Shown here piece by piece: positions 7,699-16,270 of a DNA stretch of 64,000 bases. Source of the stretch: Nocardioides sp. GY 10113 (GTDB lineage: Bacteria > Actinomycetota > Actinomycetes > Propionibacteriales > Nocardioidaceae); the NCBI RefSeq assembly GCF_004919105.1, contig NZ_STGK01000013.1, positions 1 through 64,000 of the forward strand. The letters are read 5' to 3'. The notes under the pieces are model-generated. The model searched no databases, was not told the DNA's origin, and worked only from the letters and a program-made list of their open reading frames with translations. A program made the position numbers and the translations under genes. Position 1 is the first letter of the stretch; every line of letters begins with the position of its first letter.

Positions 7699-8726
7699 CG
7701 CTGATGACCACCACCGGACCGATCACCTCGGGCCTCGGGATCCGCAAGGCTGCCGTGCTCCTGGTGCAGCTCGGCAAGGACCGCGCCTCCCAGGTGCTGT
7801 CCCACCTCTCCGACGCGGAGGTCGAGGCGATCTCCGCCGAGATCACCCGCCTGGACTCGATCACCGCCGCCGAGACCGTCGCGGTGATGGGCGAGTTCCA
7901 CGACCTGGTCACCGCGCACGCCCACGTCGTGCAGGGCGGCTTCGGGTTCGCCTCGCAGCTGCTGGAGGAGTCACTCGGCCCCGAGCGGGCCAAGGAGGTC
8001 CTCGAGCGCCTGCAGGCCGCCGCGGTCCAGATGCCGTTCCAGTTCCTGCACCGGGCAGACCCCGCCCAGCTGCGCGGCTTCATCGCCGACGAGCACCCGC
8101 AGGTGATCGCGCTGGTGCTGGCGCACATGGCCCCCGAGAAGGCTTCCCTGCTTCTCAGCGGCCTGCCGGCGCACCAGCAGGCGGTGGTCGCGCACCGGAT
8201 CGCGGTGATGGACCGGACCTCCCCGGAGATCATCCGGACCGTCGAGAGCATCCTGGAGCGCAAGCTCTCCTCGATGCTCTCCCCCGCGGAGGTCTCCCAG
8301 GTCGGCGGTCTCGACCCGCTGGTCGACATCATCAACCGCTCCGACCGGCCCACCGAGCGCCAGATCGTGGAGGGCCTCGAGGGACTCGACGCCGCGCTCG
8401 CCGAAGAGGTCAAGAGCCGGATGTTCATGTTCGAGGACATCGTCAGCCTGGAGGACCGTTCGGTCCAGCAGGTGCTGCGGCAGGTGGACACCGCCGAGCT
8501 CGCGCTCGCGATCAAGGGCGTCAGCCAGAGCGTCCGCAGCAAGATCACCTCGAACCTGTCGGAGCGCGCCGCCGAGAACCTGCTCGAGGAGGTCGAGATG
8601 CTCGGCGCGGTCCGCCTGGCCCAGGTCGAGGAGGCCCAGCAGGGCGTCATCCGCACCATCCGCCAGCTCGAGGAGCAGGGTCAGATCACGATCCGCCGCG
8701 GAGGCGAAGATGAGTTCGTCGTCTGA
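7695..8726 (+). CDS. fliG: Flagellar motor switch protein FliG
   Basis: 343-aa rotor protein that couples MotA to the MS ring. All three domains are seen: N-terminal FliF-binding part (KAAVLLVQLGKDRASQVLSHLSDAEVEAI), the middle EHPQ motif (DEHPQVIALVLAHM), and the C-terminal torque helix with alternating charges (KSRMFMFEDIVSLEDRSVQQVLRQVD). Its last 17 bases overlap fliH. Length is standard. Confidence 0.96.
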   Translation: MTLMTTTGPITSGLGIRKAAVLLVQLGKDRASQVLSHLSDAEVEAISAEITRLDSITAAETVAVMGEFHDLVTAHAHVVQGGFGFASQLLEESLGPERAKEVLERLQAAAVQMPFQFLHRADPAQLRGFIADEHPQVIALVLAHMAPEKASLLLSGLPAHQQAVVAHRIAVMDRTSPEIIRTVESILERKLSSMLSPAEVSQVGGLDPLVDIINRSDRPTERQIVEGLEGLDAALAEEVKSRMFMFEDIVSLEDRSVQQVLRQVDTAELALAIKGVSQSVRSKITSNLSERAAENLLEEVEMLGAVRLAQVEEAQQGVIRTIRQLEEQGQITIRRGGEDEFVV

Positions 8727-9474
8727 GTTCCGCGCCGCGAGGCCCGACACCGCCGGTCCGACGGCGGTCGCCCCCGCGGAGTCCGCGGCGGGTGCGGGGC
8801 TCCGGTCACTGCCGCTGCCCGAGCTGCGCCGGGGCGGCTGGACGCGCCTGGGCGGCTCGTCGGTGCTCGGCGACCAGCTGACCGAGTCCCTGCTCGGCGA
8901 GCTGGCCGAGCAGGCGCGCAGCGCCGCCACCGCCCAGGGGTACGCCGTGGGCTGGGCGCAGGGTCGCCGGGAGGCCGCCGCGGAGGCGGCCGAGCGGGAG
9001 GCCGTCGTGGCCGCGCGGCGCGCCGCCGAGGACGAGCGCCGCGAGGCCGAGCACCGCGAGGCGCTCGCCGGGATCGGCCGCGCGGCGGACGAGGTCCGCG
9101 GCCTGCTCGCCGACCTGGCCGGCAGCCTCGAGGAGCAGGGCACCGAGCTGGCGTTCGCGCTGGTCGCCGAGCTGCTGGGGCACCAGGTCCGACTCGAGGG
9201 CGGGGCCGACGTGGTGCGGCGTGTGCTGGCCGTGCTCCCCGACCGTCCCCTGGCCACCGTGCGACTCTCCCCCGCGGCGGCCGACTCCCCCGCGGCCACC
9301 GAGCTGGCCGAGCGCGGCGTCGAGGTGCGCCGCGACGCTGCCCTGGGACGCGGCGACGCCGTCGTGGAGTGCGACGGATCCATCGTCGACCTGCGCCTGG
9401 ACCGTGCGCTGGAGCGCGTCCGCGCTGCCCTCGACGTGGCCTCCGATGGGGCTTCCGGGGTGGCTGAGCGCTGA
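8710..9474 (+). CDS. fliH: Flagellar export stator FliH
   Basis: 254-aa regulator and stator of the FliI ATPase. The central Ala/Glu/Arg-rich helix (about residues 65-125) is the expected coiled coil. The C-terminal part (LAFALVAELLGHQVRLEGG... VVRRVLAVLP) matches the FliI-binding V/A-ATPase E-subunit-like domain. The family is weakly conserved, so the call leans on position between fliG and fliI plus this architecture. It overlaps fliG by 17 nt and fliI by 1 nt. Confidence 0.85.
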   Translation: MSSSSEFRAARPDTAGPTAVAPAESAAGAGLRSLPLPELRRGGWTRLGGSSVLGDQLTESLLGELAEQARSAATAQGYAVGWAQGRREAAAEAAEREAVVAARRAAEDERREAEHREALAGIGRAADEVRGLLADLAGSLEEQGTELAFALVAELLGHQVRLEGGADVVRRVLAVLPDRPLATVRLSPAAADSPAATELAERGVEVRRDAALGRGDAVVECDGSIVDLRLDRALERVRAALDVASDGASGVAER

Positions 9475-10790
9475 TGGCCGTCCTGACCCCCGAGGCGGCC
9501 GCGCGCGCCCACGCCGCCGCCCGCCCCCTGCACCTGGGCACCGTCACCGAGCTGGTCGGCCTGCACCTGGAGGTGCGCGGGCTCGCCGCCGCCGTCGGCG
9601 ACCTGCTCGAGGTGCGCACCGCGACCGGCCCGCTGCTCGCCGAGGTCGTCGCGCTGCGCCCGGGCGCCAGCGTCTGCCTGCCGCTCGGCGGCACCGCCGG
9701 CGTGCGGATCGGCGACCCGGTGGCCAGCACCGGCGGCCCCCTGCGGATCCACGTCGGCGAGGCGCTGCGCGGGCGGGTCGTCGACGGCCTCGGCCGCCCC
9801 GTCGACGGCGGCCCGGCCCTCGGCGCACCCGGCGACGGCACGGTCCAGGTGGAGGTCGACAACGAGGCCCCGAACGCGCTGTCGCGGCCCCGGATCGCGC
9901 AGCCGCTCGCGCTGGGCGTGCGCGCCCTCGACGCGTTGGTGCCCTGCGGTCGCGGCCAGCGGATCGGGATCATGGCCGGCTCGGGCGTCGGCAAGTCCTC
10001 CCTGCTCTCGATGATCGCGCGCGGCACGGACGCGGCGATCAACGTGATCGCGCTGATCGGCGAGCGCGGTCGCGAGGTGCGCGAGTTCATCGAGGGCGAC
10101 CTCGGCGCCGAGGGCCTGGCCCGGTCGGTGGTCGTCGTCGCCACCTCCGACGCACCCGCCGTGGAGCGGATGCGCGCCGCCTTCACCGCCACCCGGATCG
10201 CCGAGTGGTTCCGGGACAGCGGCCGGGACGTCGTACTGATGATGGACTCGCTGACCCGCGTCTCGATGGCGCAGCGCGAGATCGGCCTCTCCGCCGGGGA
10301 GCCGCCCGCCACGCGTGGCTACCCGCCCAGCGTCTTCGGCCTGATGCCGCGACTGCTGGAGCGCGCCGGCACCTCCGCGACCGGCTCGATCACCGGCCTC
10401 TACACCGTGCTGGTGGAGGGCGACGACCTGCAGGACCCGATCGGCGACACCGCCCGGTCGATCCTCGACGGTCACGTGGTGCTCTCCCGCGACCTGGCCA
10501 CCAGCGGCCACTTCCCCGCCATCGACGTGCTGGAGTCGATCTCCCGGGTCACCTCGGCGGTGACCACGGCCCCGCAGCAGGAGTCGGCCCGCGCGCTGCG
10601 CCGGATGCTAGCGGCCCACCGATCGGTCAAGGAGCTGGTGGAGATCGGCGCCTACGTGCGCGGCGCCGACCCGTACGCCGACGCCGCACTGAACCGGCTG
10701 CCGCGGATCGAGGAGTTCCTGCAGCAGCGGATGGACGACACCACCCCGGCCGCGGAGACGTGGCAGCGGCTCGCGGAGCTGGTCGCATGA
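9474..10790 (+). CDS. fliI: Flagellum-specific ATPase FliI
   Basis: 438-aa hexameric ATPase energising type III export, related to the F1 beta subunit. Walker A is GSGVGKSS (about residue 168). The IGERGREVREFIEGDLG segment, Walker B (VVLMMDSLTRVSMAQREIGL) and the catalytic-site motif GYPPSVFGLMPRLLERAG follow. Length is normal. TGATG overlap with fliH and ATGA overlap with fliJ show tight coupling of the export ATPase complex. Confidence 0.97.
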   Translation: MAVLTPEAAARAHAAARPLHLGTVTELVGLHLEVRGLAAAVGDLLEVRTATGPLLAEVVALRPGASVCLPLGGTAGVRIGDPVASTGGPLRIHVGEALRGRVVDGLGRPVDGGPALGAPGDGTVQVEVDNEAPNALSRPRIAQPLALGVRALDALVPCGRGQRIGIMAGSGVGKSSLLSMIARGTDAAINVIALIGERGREVREFIEGDLGAEGLARSVVVVATSDAPAVERMRAAFTATRIAEWFRDSGRDVVLMMDSLTRVSMAQREIGLSAGEPPATRGYPPSVFGLMPRLLERAGTSATGSITGLYTVLVEGDDLQDPIGDTARSILDGHVVLSRDLATSGHFPAIDVLESISRVTSAVTTAPQQESARALRRMLAAHRSVKELVEIGAYVRGADPYADAALNRLPRIEEFLQQRMDDTTPAAETWQRLAELVA

Positions 10791-11242
10791 GCACCCACCG
10801 CGACGACCGGGGGCTCGCCGCCGTGCGCCGGGTCCGGGAGGTGCGCGAGCAGGACAGCCGGCTCGGCCTGCAGCGGGCAGCCGCCGAGGAGGGCGTGGCC
10901 ACGTCGCTGTTCACCGGTCTGCAGGACCGGCTGGCCGGCACCGGGGTGCCCGCCGAGACCGCCCCCGGCTCGCTGCTGGTGCTGCGCACCGCGCTGGCCG
11001 GGCTCGGCGACCGGGTGGTCGAGGCCCGCACCGCGGCGGCGACCGCGCACGCGGTCACCGACGAGGCCCGCAGCCACTGGTCCGCCGACCGCACCCGGCT
11101 GGCCGCGATCGAGCACCTGCTCGCCCGTCGCGCCGCGGCGCGCCGCGCAGAGGCGGACCGCCGCGAGGCGCGTGAGGCCGACGACATCGCGGCGCAGCGG
11201 TGGCTGCGCGCCAGCGGCGACCACCGGGAGGCATCGCGATGA
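10787..11242 (+). CDS. fliJ: Flagellar export protein FliJ
   Basis: 151-aa, almost entirely helical and rich in Arg, Ala and Glu, as expected for the coiled-coil stalk that sits in the FliI hexamer like the gamma subunit of F1. Sequence similarity in this family is low. The call rests on position directly after fliI, length, and the two long helices (LAAVRRVREVREQDSRLGLQ; RTRLAAIEHLLARRAAARRAE). Confidence 0.8.
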   Translation: MSTHRDDRGLAAVRRVREVREQDSRLGLQRAAAEEGVATSLFTGLQDRLAGTGVPAETAPGSLLVLRTALAGLGDRVVEARTAAATAHAVTDEARSHWSADRTRLAAIEHLLARRAAARRAEADRREAREADDIAAQRWLRASGDHREASR

Positions 11243-12294
11243 GCATCGACACCGTCACCGCACGGATCGCGGAGATCCAGGGCCGGATCGCCCGGCTCTC
11301 CCTGCTCGGCGCGCCGGGCGTGGCGACCACCGCGACGTCGGCCGCGTCGAGCGGCTCCTCGAGCCGGGCGACGACCGCCGCGGACTTCGCCGCGACGCTC
11401 GCCGCCGCCCGCACCACGACCGGGACCACCGGCACCTCCGGCAACGACGGCCGCGTCACCGGGGAGGACGTGGTCGCCGAGGCGCGCAAGTACCTCGGCC
11501 TGCCCTACGTGTGGGGCGGCACCGACCCGTCGAAGGGCCTGGACTGCTCCGGGCTGGTCCAGCTCGTCTACAAGAACCTCGGCTACGACCTGCCCCGCGT
11601 CTCCTACCAGCAGGCGGCGGAGGGCCGGCCGGTGGCCAGCCTCGCCGAGGCCCGGCCCGGCGACCTGATCGCGTGGGACAACTCCAGCCGCAACGACGGC
11701 GTCGACCACATCGCGATCTACATCGGGAACGGCAAGATGATCGAGGCGCCCCGCACCGGCCTGGACGTCCGGATCATCGACGTGCCGACCACGCCGGACG
11801 TGATCCGGCGGATCCTCCCGGACTCCACCACCGGCGGCGCGTCCGGGGTCAGCGCGCTCGCCGCGCGGACCGCCGTCGACGCCATCGGGCTGGCCGGCCT
11901 GGATGCCCGCGTGGACGGGTCGGTGCCCTATGCGAGCCTGATCAACGCCGCGGCGGCGCGCACCGGAGTGCCCGGCGAGCTGATCGCCGCGGTGGCCCGC
12001 CAGGAGTCGGCCTTCAACCCGAAGGCGGTGAGCTCCGCCGGCGCCCAGGGGCTGATGCAGCTGATGCCGGGCACCGCGGCCGGCCTCGGCGTGACCAACT
12101 CCTTCGACCCCGCGCAGGCGATCGACGGCGGCGCACGCCTGCTGTCGACCCTCCTCGACCGGTTCGGCCGGGTCGACCTCGCCCTGGCCGCCTACAACGC
12201 CGGCCCCGGCGCGGTCCTCCGGTACGACGGCGTGCCGCCGTACGCGGAGACCCAGAACTACGTGAAGAGCGTGATGGCGATGGTGAGGTCCTGA
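11239..12294 (+). CDS. NlpC/P60-lytic transglycosylase fusion in the flagellar operon
   Basis: 351-aa two-domain peptidoglycan hydrolase. Residues about 75-195 are a NlpC/P60 cysteine endopeptidase (C103 in LDCSGLV, H157 in VDHIAIY). Residues about 228-350 are a soluble lytic transglycosylase (E256 in RQESAFNPKA, then GLMQLMPGTA and AYNAGPGAV). It can therefore cut both stem peptides and glycan strands. There is no signal peptide: the N-terminus (MSIDTVTARIAEIQGRIARL) is a helix followed by a Ser/Thr/Ala linker, like type III substrates. It overlaps fliJ and fliK, so it is expressed with the rod and hook genes and probably does the job of the FlgJ muramidase: opening the wall for the rod. Export route is inference. 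Confidence 0.9.
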   Translation: MSIDTVTARIAEIQGRIARLSLLGAPGVATTATSAASSGSSSRATTAADFAATLAAARTTTGTTGTSGNDGRVTGEDVVAEARKYLGLPYVWGGTDPSKGLDCSGLVQLVYKNLGYDLPRVSYQQAAEGRPVASLAEARPGDLIAWDNSSRNDGVDHIAIYIGNGKMIEAPRTGLDVRIIDVPTTPDVIRRILPDSTTGGASGVSALAARTAVDAIGLAGLDARVDGSVPYASLINAAAARTGVPGELIAAVARQESAFNPKAVSSAGAQGLMQLMPGTAAGLGVTNSFDPAQAIDGGARLLSTLLDRFGRVDLALAAYNAGPGAVLRYDGVPPYAETQNYVKSVMAMVRS

Positions 12295-13628
12295 TGAGCG
12301 TGACCCCGTTCCTTCCGATGCCCGCGCCCGCCCCCGCGGCCGCGTCGGCGAGTCCGAAGGGCTCCGACCGCGGTGACGCCGAGGGCCAGCAGGGCTCGGG
12401 CGACCAGTCCTTCGCCGCGCTGCTGCTCGGCTTCGCCGCTGCTCCCGCCGCGCCCGTCGTGGTCGAGGCCGTCGCTGCCCCGGCCGGGACGGCCGCCGCC
12501 GGTGCGCTCGCGGTCGACGCGGGCACCGGGGCCGGGGCCACCGCCTCCACCGCCTCCACCGCCCCCGCCGGCGTGCCCACCGGCCCGGCCACCGACGTGG
12601 CCGCTCTGACGGCTTCCGCCGCCGCGGACGTGCCGACCGACGCGGCCATCGCGCCGGCTGCCGTGCCGGCGCCGGGCGTCGGCACGACGGCCGGCACCGC
12701 GGCGCCCAGCGCTGCCGGCGAGGCGGACGGCACGACCGGCGCACACGGCGCGGCACCCTCCGCCGCCGCGCACGGCGCCGCCGGCTCCGACGCGTCCGCC
12801 GACCGGGGCACCGGCCAGGAGACCGACGGGGCGACCGGCCGGTCCGCCGAGGCGGCGCCGGCCGCGGCCGCGCACCGCTCCGCCGCCGCGGAGCCCGGTC
12901 CCAGCACGAGCCCCACCACGAGCGCCGCCACGAGTGCCGGCGCCGGTGCGCCGACCGTCGCCGCGCCGGAGGCCGCCGCTGCTCCCGTCGGCACCCACAC
13001 CGGCACCGACGCGACGGCGGAGGCCGCGCTGCGGCGTACCTTCCCCGAGATCACCAAGCTCTCCACCGGCGGCAACGGCACCCACCGGCTGACCATGGTG
13101 CTGCAGCCCGAGCACCTCGGCGAGGTGCGGGTGAACCTGGTGGTCCGCGACGGCTCGGTACGGGTCAGCATCGCCGGCGACCCGGGCAACGCCGCGGTCC
13201 AGCGGGCGCTGGAGTCGGGCGCGGGCCAGCTGCAGCGCATGATCGAGCTCGCCGGCGCCTCCGACGCACGGGTCCGGATCGGCGACCACGCGGGCTTCGG
13301 CCTGCTCGCCACCGCCGCCCCCGCGACCGCCCCGTCGGCCGGCCAGCAGGCCTCCGGCCAGGGGACGGGGCAGGGAGCCGGGTCGGGCAGCGACCAGCAG
13401 TCGGGCGCGACCGACGCGGGTGCCGACGGCGGCGCCGGTCAGGGCGGCTCGGCGGCCGGTTCGCACCGCCAGGGCGACGGGCGCACCTGGCTCGACCGGC
13501 TCACCGCCCAGGCGTCCGCCGGCAGCTCACCCGTCGGCACCGCGGCCGCCGCCCCCACGGGCGCCGCCACCGACTCCACCGCCAGCCAGACGGGCCGCCC
13601 GACCGGGCGCCTGGACCGGAACCTCTGA
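12294..13628 (+). CDS. fliK: Flagellar hook-length control protein FliK
   Basis: 444-aa ruler protein. The first 240 residues are Ala/Pro/Thr/Gly-rich and low-complexity. Residues about 245-345 hold the Flg_hook domain (RLTMVLQPEHLGEVRVNLVV, VQRALESGAGQLQRMIELAG), which switches export specificity through FlhB. The tail is Gly/Gln/Ser-rich. The ATG overlaps the preceding stop by 1 nt. The disordered N-terminal half is expected for a ruler. Confidence 0.9.
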   Translation: MSVTPFLPMPAPAPAAASASPKGSDRGDAEGQQGSGDQSFAALLLGFAAAPAAPVVVEAVAAPAGTAAAGALAVDAGTGAGATASTASTAPAGVPTGPATDVAALTASAAADVPTDAAIAPAAVPAPGVGTTAGTAAPSAAGEADGTTGAHGAAPSAAAHGAAGSDASADRGTGQETDGATGRSAEAAPAAAAHRSAAAEPGPSTSPTTSAATSAGAGAPTVAAPEAAAAPVGTHTGTDATAEAALRRTFPEITKLSTGGNGTHRLTMVLQPEHLGEVRVNLVVRDGSVRVSIAGDPGNAAVQRALESGAGQLQRMIELAGASDARVRIGDHAGFGLLATAAPATAPSAGQQASGQGTGQGAGSGSDQQSGATDAGADGGAGQGGSAAGSHRQGDGRTWLDRLTAQASAGSSPVGTAAAAPTGAATDSTASQTGRPTGRLDRNL

Positions 13629-13637
13629 GGAGAGACC

Positions 13638-14123
13638 ATGTCCGTTTCCGGAACCGAGAGCGTCACCTCGCCCTTCGCGCTGACCGGCGCCGCCCCGACG
13701 ACGTCCACGAGCACGACCTCGGCCAGCGACGACAAGCAGATGTTCCTGGAGCTGATGGTCGCCCAGCTCCGCTACCAGGACCCGCTCAACCCGACCGACT
13801 CCAGCGAGATGCTCGCCCAGTCGGCCCAGTTCAGCGCGCTGGAGGCGATGCAGAACGTCGCCGACCAGACGGCGCTGGTGGCGACCTCGACCCTCGCCTT
13901 CGGGGCCAGCGGCATGATCGGCAAGACCGTCCGCTGGACCGACGCCGACGGCATCGAGCAGACCGGGACCGTCCAGGGCGCCACGTTCACCGCGTCGGGC
14001 CCCGTGCTCAGCGTGGACGGCCACGAGGTCTCGCTCTTCAGCCTGACCAGCGTCGGCGACGCGCCGACGATCACCGACCCGACCGACTCCAGCACCGACT
14101 CCAGCCCCGACACCCGCGCCTGA
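13638..14123 (+). CDS. flgD: Flagellar hook cap/assembly protein FlgD
   Basis: 161-aa scaffold for hook polymerisation. Residues about 33-75 carry the FlgD signature (DKQMFLELMVAQLRYQDPLNP, SEMLAQSAQFSALEAMQNV). A short beta domain (MIGKTVRWTDADGIEQTGTV) follows. It lacks the larger FLG-Ig region of enterobacterial FlgD, as is common in Gram-positive bacteria. It lies 9 nt after fliK and 41 nt before flgE. Confidence 0.93.
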   Translation: MSVSGTESVTSPFALTGAAPTTSTSTTSASDDKQMFLELMVAQLRYQDPLNPTDSSEMLAQSAQFSALEAMQNVADQTALVATSTLAFGASGMIGKTVRWTDADGIEQTGTVQGATFTASGPVLSVDGHEVSLFSLTSVGDAPTITDPTDSSTDSSPDTRA

Positions 14124-14164
14124 CCCGGCACCACTGATCCAGCACCAACGAAAGGTTCACCACC

Positions 14165-15031
14165 ATGTTGCGTTCCCTCTTCGCCGGCATCAGCGGCCTG
14201 CGCACCAACCAGTCCATGCTCGACGTCACCGGCAACAACATCGCCAACGCGAACACCACCGGCTTCAAGTCCAGCAGCACCGTCTTCTCCGACACCCTCA
14301 GCCAGATGCTGACCGCCGCCTCCGCCGGCAACGCCGACCGCGGCGGCACCAACCCCGTCCAGGTCGGCCTCGGCGTGCAGCTCGCGGCGACCGCCCTCAA
14401 CCTCAACCAGGGCTCGGCACAGACCACGGGCCGCACCACCGACCTGATGATCCAGGGCGACGGCTTCTTCGTCCTGCGCGACGGCCAGGAGAACGTCTAC
14501 ACCCGCGCCGGCGCCTTCACCTTCGACCAGTCGGGCGTCCTGGTGGCCCCCAGCGGCATGCGGGTCCAGGGCTACGCGGTCGACGCCGCCGGTGCGGTGG
14601 ACACCACCGCACTGGTCGACGTCACCCTCGACACCACCGCGCTCGGCCTCGGCGTCGACGCCAGCGGCAACCCGATCGAGCTGACGTCGTACTCGATCTC
14701 GGCCGACGGCAAGATCCGCGGCGTCTTCTCCGACGGCGTGCAGCGCGACGTCGCCCAGCTCGCGATCGCCGACTTCAACAACCCCGCCGGCCTGGAGAAG
14801 ATCGGCGACACCGCGTTCCGCGAGTCCGCGAACTCCGGCGTGGCCGAGCTCGGCACCGCCGGCCAGGGGCAGCGCGGCCAGCTGATGGCCGGCGCGCTGG
14901 AGATGTCGAACGTCGACCTCTCCGCGGAGTTCACCAACCTGATCCTCGCCCAGCGCGGCTTCCAGGCCAGCTCGCGGGTGATCACCACCAGCGACCAGGT
15001 CCTGGAGGAGCTGGTCAACATCAAGCGCTGA
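14165..15031 (+). CDS. flgE: Flagellar hook protein FlgE (short, FlgG-sized)
   Basis: 288 aa. N-terminal [30 protein letters not shown] is the rod/hook signature. IQGDGFFVLRDGQENVYTRAGAFTFD is the FlgE/F/G middle motif. The C-terminus ([30 protein letters not shown]) is typical. The position after flgD and fliK argues for the hook subunit, but the length is that of FlgG (about 260) rather than the roughly 400 aa of enterobacterial FlgE, so the outer domain is minimal. It is the only FlgE/F/G-type gene here. Confidence 0.85.
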   Translation: MLRSLFAGISGLRTNQSMLDVTGNNIANANTTGFKSSSTVFSDTLSQMLTAASAGNADRGGTNPVQVGLGVQLAATALNLNQGSAQTTGRTTDLMIQGDGFFVLRDGQENVYTRAGAFTFDQSGVLVAPSGMRVQGYAVDAAGAVDTTALVDVTLDTTALGLGVDASGNPIELTSYSISADGKIRGVFSDGVQRDVAQLAIADFNNPAGLEKIGDTAFRESANSGVAELGTAGQGQRGQLMAGALEMSNVDLSAEFTNLILAQRGFQASSRVITTSDQVLEELVNIKR

Positions 15032-15068
15032 TCCCGCGCCCGCGGTGACGCGGGAATCGTCACACCCG

Positions 15069-15096
15069 CTCAGGTAACCCATGGCCCGGCCGATCA
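15069..15096 (+). promoter_or_regulatory. Sigma-28-type promoter of the flbD-mot operon
   Basis: CTCAGG at 15069-15074, 14-nt spacer, GCCGATCA at 15089-15096, and TCACACC upstream at 15060-15066, all as before flgB. It gives a roughly 75-nt leader to flbD and starts a second transcript for the stator genes. Confidence 0.75.
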
Positions 15097-15176
15097 GATG
15101 ATCGTCCGGGCCATGGACGGTCCGCTCCCGCCGACGCGCCCCCGGGGTGCGGCCAACCGCACACGGAGGTGCGCAC

Positions 15177-15500
15177 GTGATCTCGTTGACCCGTCTTTCC
15201 GGTACGTCGTTCCTGCTGAACGCCGACCTGATCGAGCGCGTCGACAGCACCCCCGACACGGTGGTCACCCTCGTCGACGGCACCAAGTACGTGGTCTCCG
15301 AGGGCCCCGACGTGGTGCTGGCCGAGGTGGTCGACTACCGCGCCCGGATCGTTGCCCGGGCACCGCTCTTCGAGCACGGCCCGCTCGGCCCCGGCGGCAC
15401 CGGAGCCGGCTCCCACCTCTCCGCCGTGCCCAGCACGGCCGTGCCGACCACGGCCGGGCGGCGCGCCAGCAGCCAGCGCAACCGAGGAGGCGACTCATGA
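15177..15500 (+). CDS. flbD: FlbD-family flagellar protein
   Basis: 107 aa from a GTG. The first 60 residues (MISLTRLSGTSFLLNADLIERVDSTPDTVVTLVDGTKYVV) are the small FlbD domain often found before motA in Gram-positive flagellar operons. The remaining 45 residues are Pro/Gly/Ser-rich and not conserved. This is not the Caulobacter FlbD NtrC-type regulator, which shares only the name. Its molecular role is not established. It overlaps motA by 4 nt. Confidence 0.88.
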   Translation: MISLTRLSGTSFLLNADLIERVDSTPDTVVTLVDGTKYVVSEGPDVVLAEVVDYRARIVARAPLFEHGPLGPGGTGAGSHLSAVPSTAVPTTAGRRASSQRNRGGDS

Positions 15501-16270
15501 AGAAGGACGCCGCATCCACGCTGGGCATCGGCCTGGCGTTCGTCATCATCGTCGTCTCGAACATCCTCGAAGGCGGCAACCCGACCAGCCTGCTGCTGCT
15601 GCCGCCGATGCTGCTGGTCCTCGGCACCACGATCATGGTGACCATCGCCGGCGGCACCATGGCCGACGCCAAGGACGCGGTGAAGAACTTCAAGCGGGCG
15701 CTCACCGGCGGTGTCGCCCCCGCCGAGGACCTCGTGCCCGAGGTCGTCTCCCTGGCGGAGCGGGCACGCCGCGAGGGCCTGCTCGCCCTGGAGGACAGCG
15801 TCCGCGACGTCGACGACCCGTTCCTGGTCAAGGGCGTCACGATGGCCATCGATGGCACCGACCCCGAAGAGCTCCGCGACATCATGGAGGCCGAGCTCCG
15901 CGCCAAGCGCAAGGAGGACCGGCAGGCCGCGAAGTTCTTCAACGACGCCGGCGCCTACGCCCCGACGATCGGCATCATCGGCACGGTCATGGGCCTGGTG
16001 CACGTGCTGGAGAACCTTGCCGAGCCCGAGGAGCTGGGCCACCTGATCGCCGCCGCCTTCGTGGCGACGTTGTGGGGCGTCATGTCCGCCAACGTGATCT
16101 GGCTGCCGATCGGCAGCCGCCTCAAGCGGATCGGCGAGCTCGAGTGCGCCAGGATGGAGATGGCCATCGAGGGCGTCGCCGCCATCCAGGCCGGCTCGAA
16201 CCCCCGCCTCGTGGCCGAGAAGCTGCGCTCGCTGCTCCCCACGGCCGCTTCGGACGCCGAGGCGGCCTGA
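15497..16270 (+). CDS. motA: Flagellar motor stator protein MotA
   Basis: 257-aa proton-channel subunit. Four hydrophobic segments are seen (about 8-25, 33-52, 155-175 and 188-206). The cytoplasmic loop contains the charged torque region (AERARREGLLALEDSVRD). The GAYAPTIGIIGTVMGLVHVLENL segment carries the conserved prolines and glycines of MotA TM3. It shares a TGATG junction with motB. Proton rather than sodium use is assumed from overall MotA likeness. Confidence 0.95.
   Translation: MKKDAASTLGIGLAFVIIVVSNILEGGNPTSLLLLPPMLLVLGTTIMVTIAGGTMADAKDAVKNFKRALTGGVAPAEDLVPEVVSLAERARREGLLALEDSVRDVDDPFLVKGVTMAIDGTDPEELRDIMEAELRAKRKEDRQAAKFFNDAGAYAPTIGIIGTVMGLVHVLENLAEPEELGHLIAAAFVATLWGVMSANVIWLPIGSRLKRIGELECARMEMAIEGVAAIQAGSNPRLVAEKLRSLLPTAASDAEAA

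Noticed and set aside
7971..10511. 846-codon - strand open frame opposite fliG-fliI
   Set aside because: Antisense shadow; fliG, fliH and fliI motifs on the + strand are unambiguous.
15177..15500. FlbD as a transcription regulator
   Set aside because: The Gram-positive FlbD domain is small and unrelated to the Caulobacter NtrC-type FlbD; no ATPase or HTH is present.
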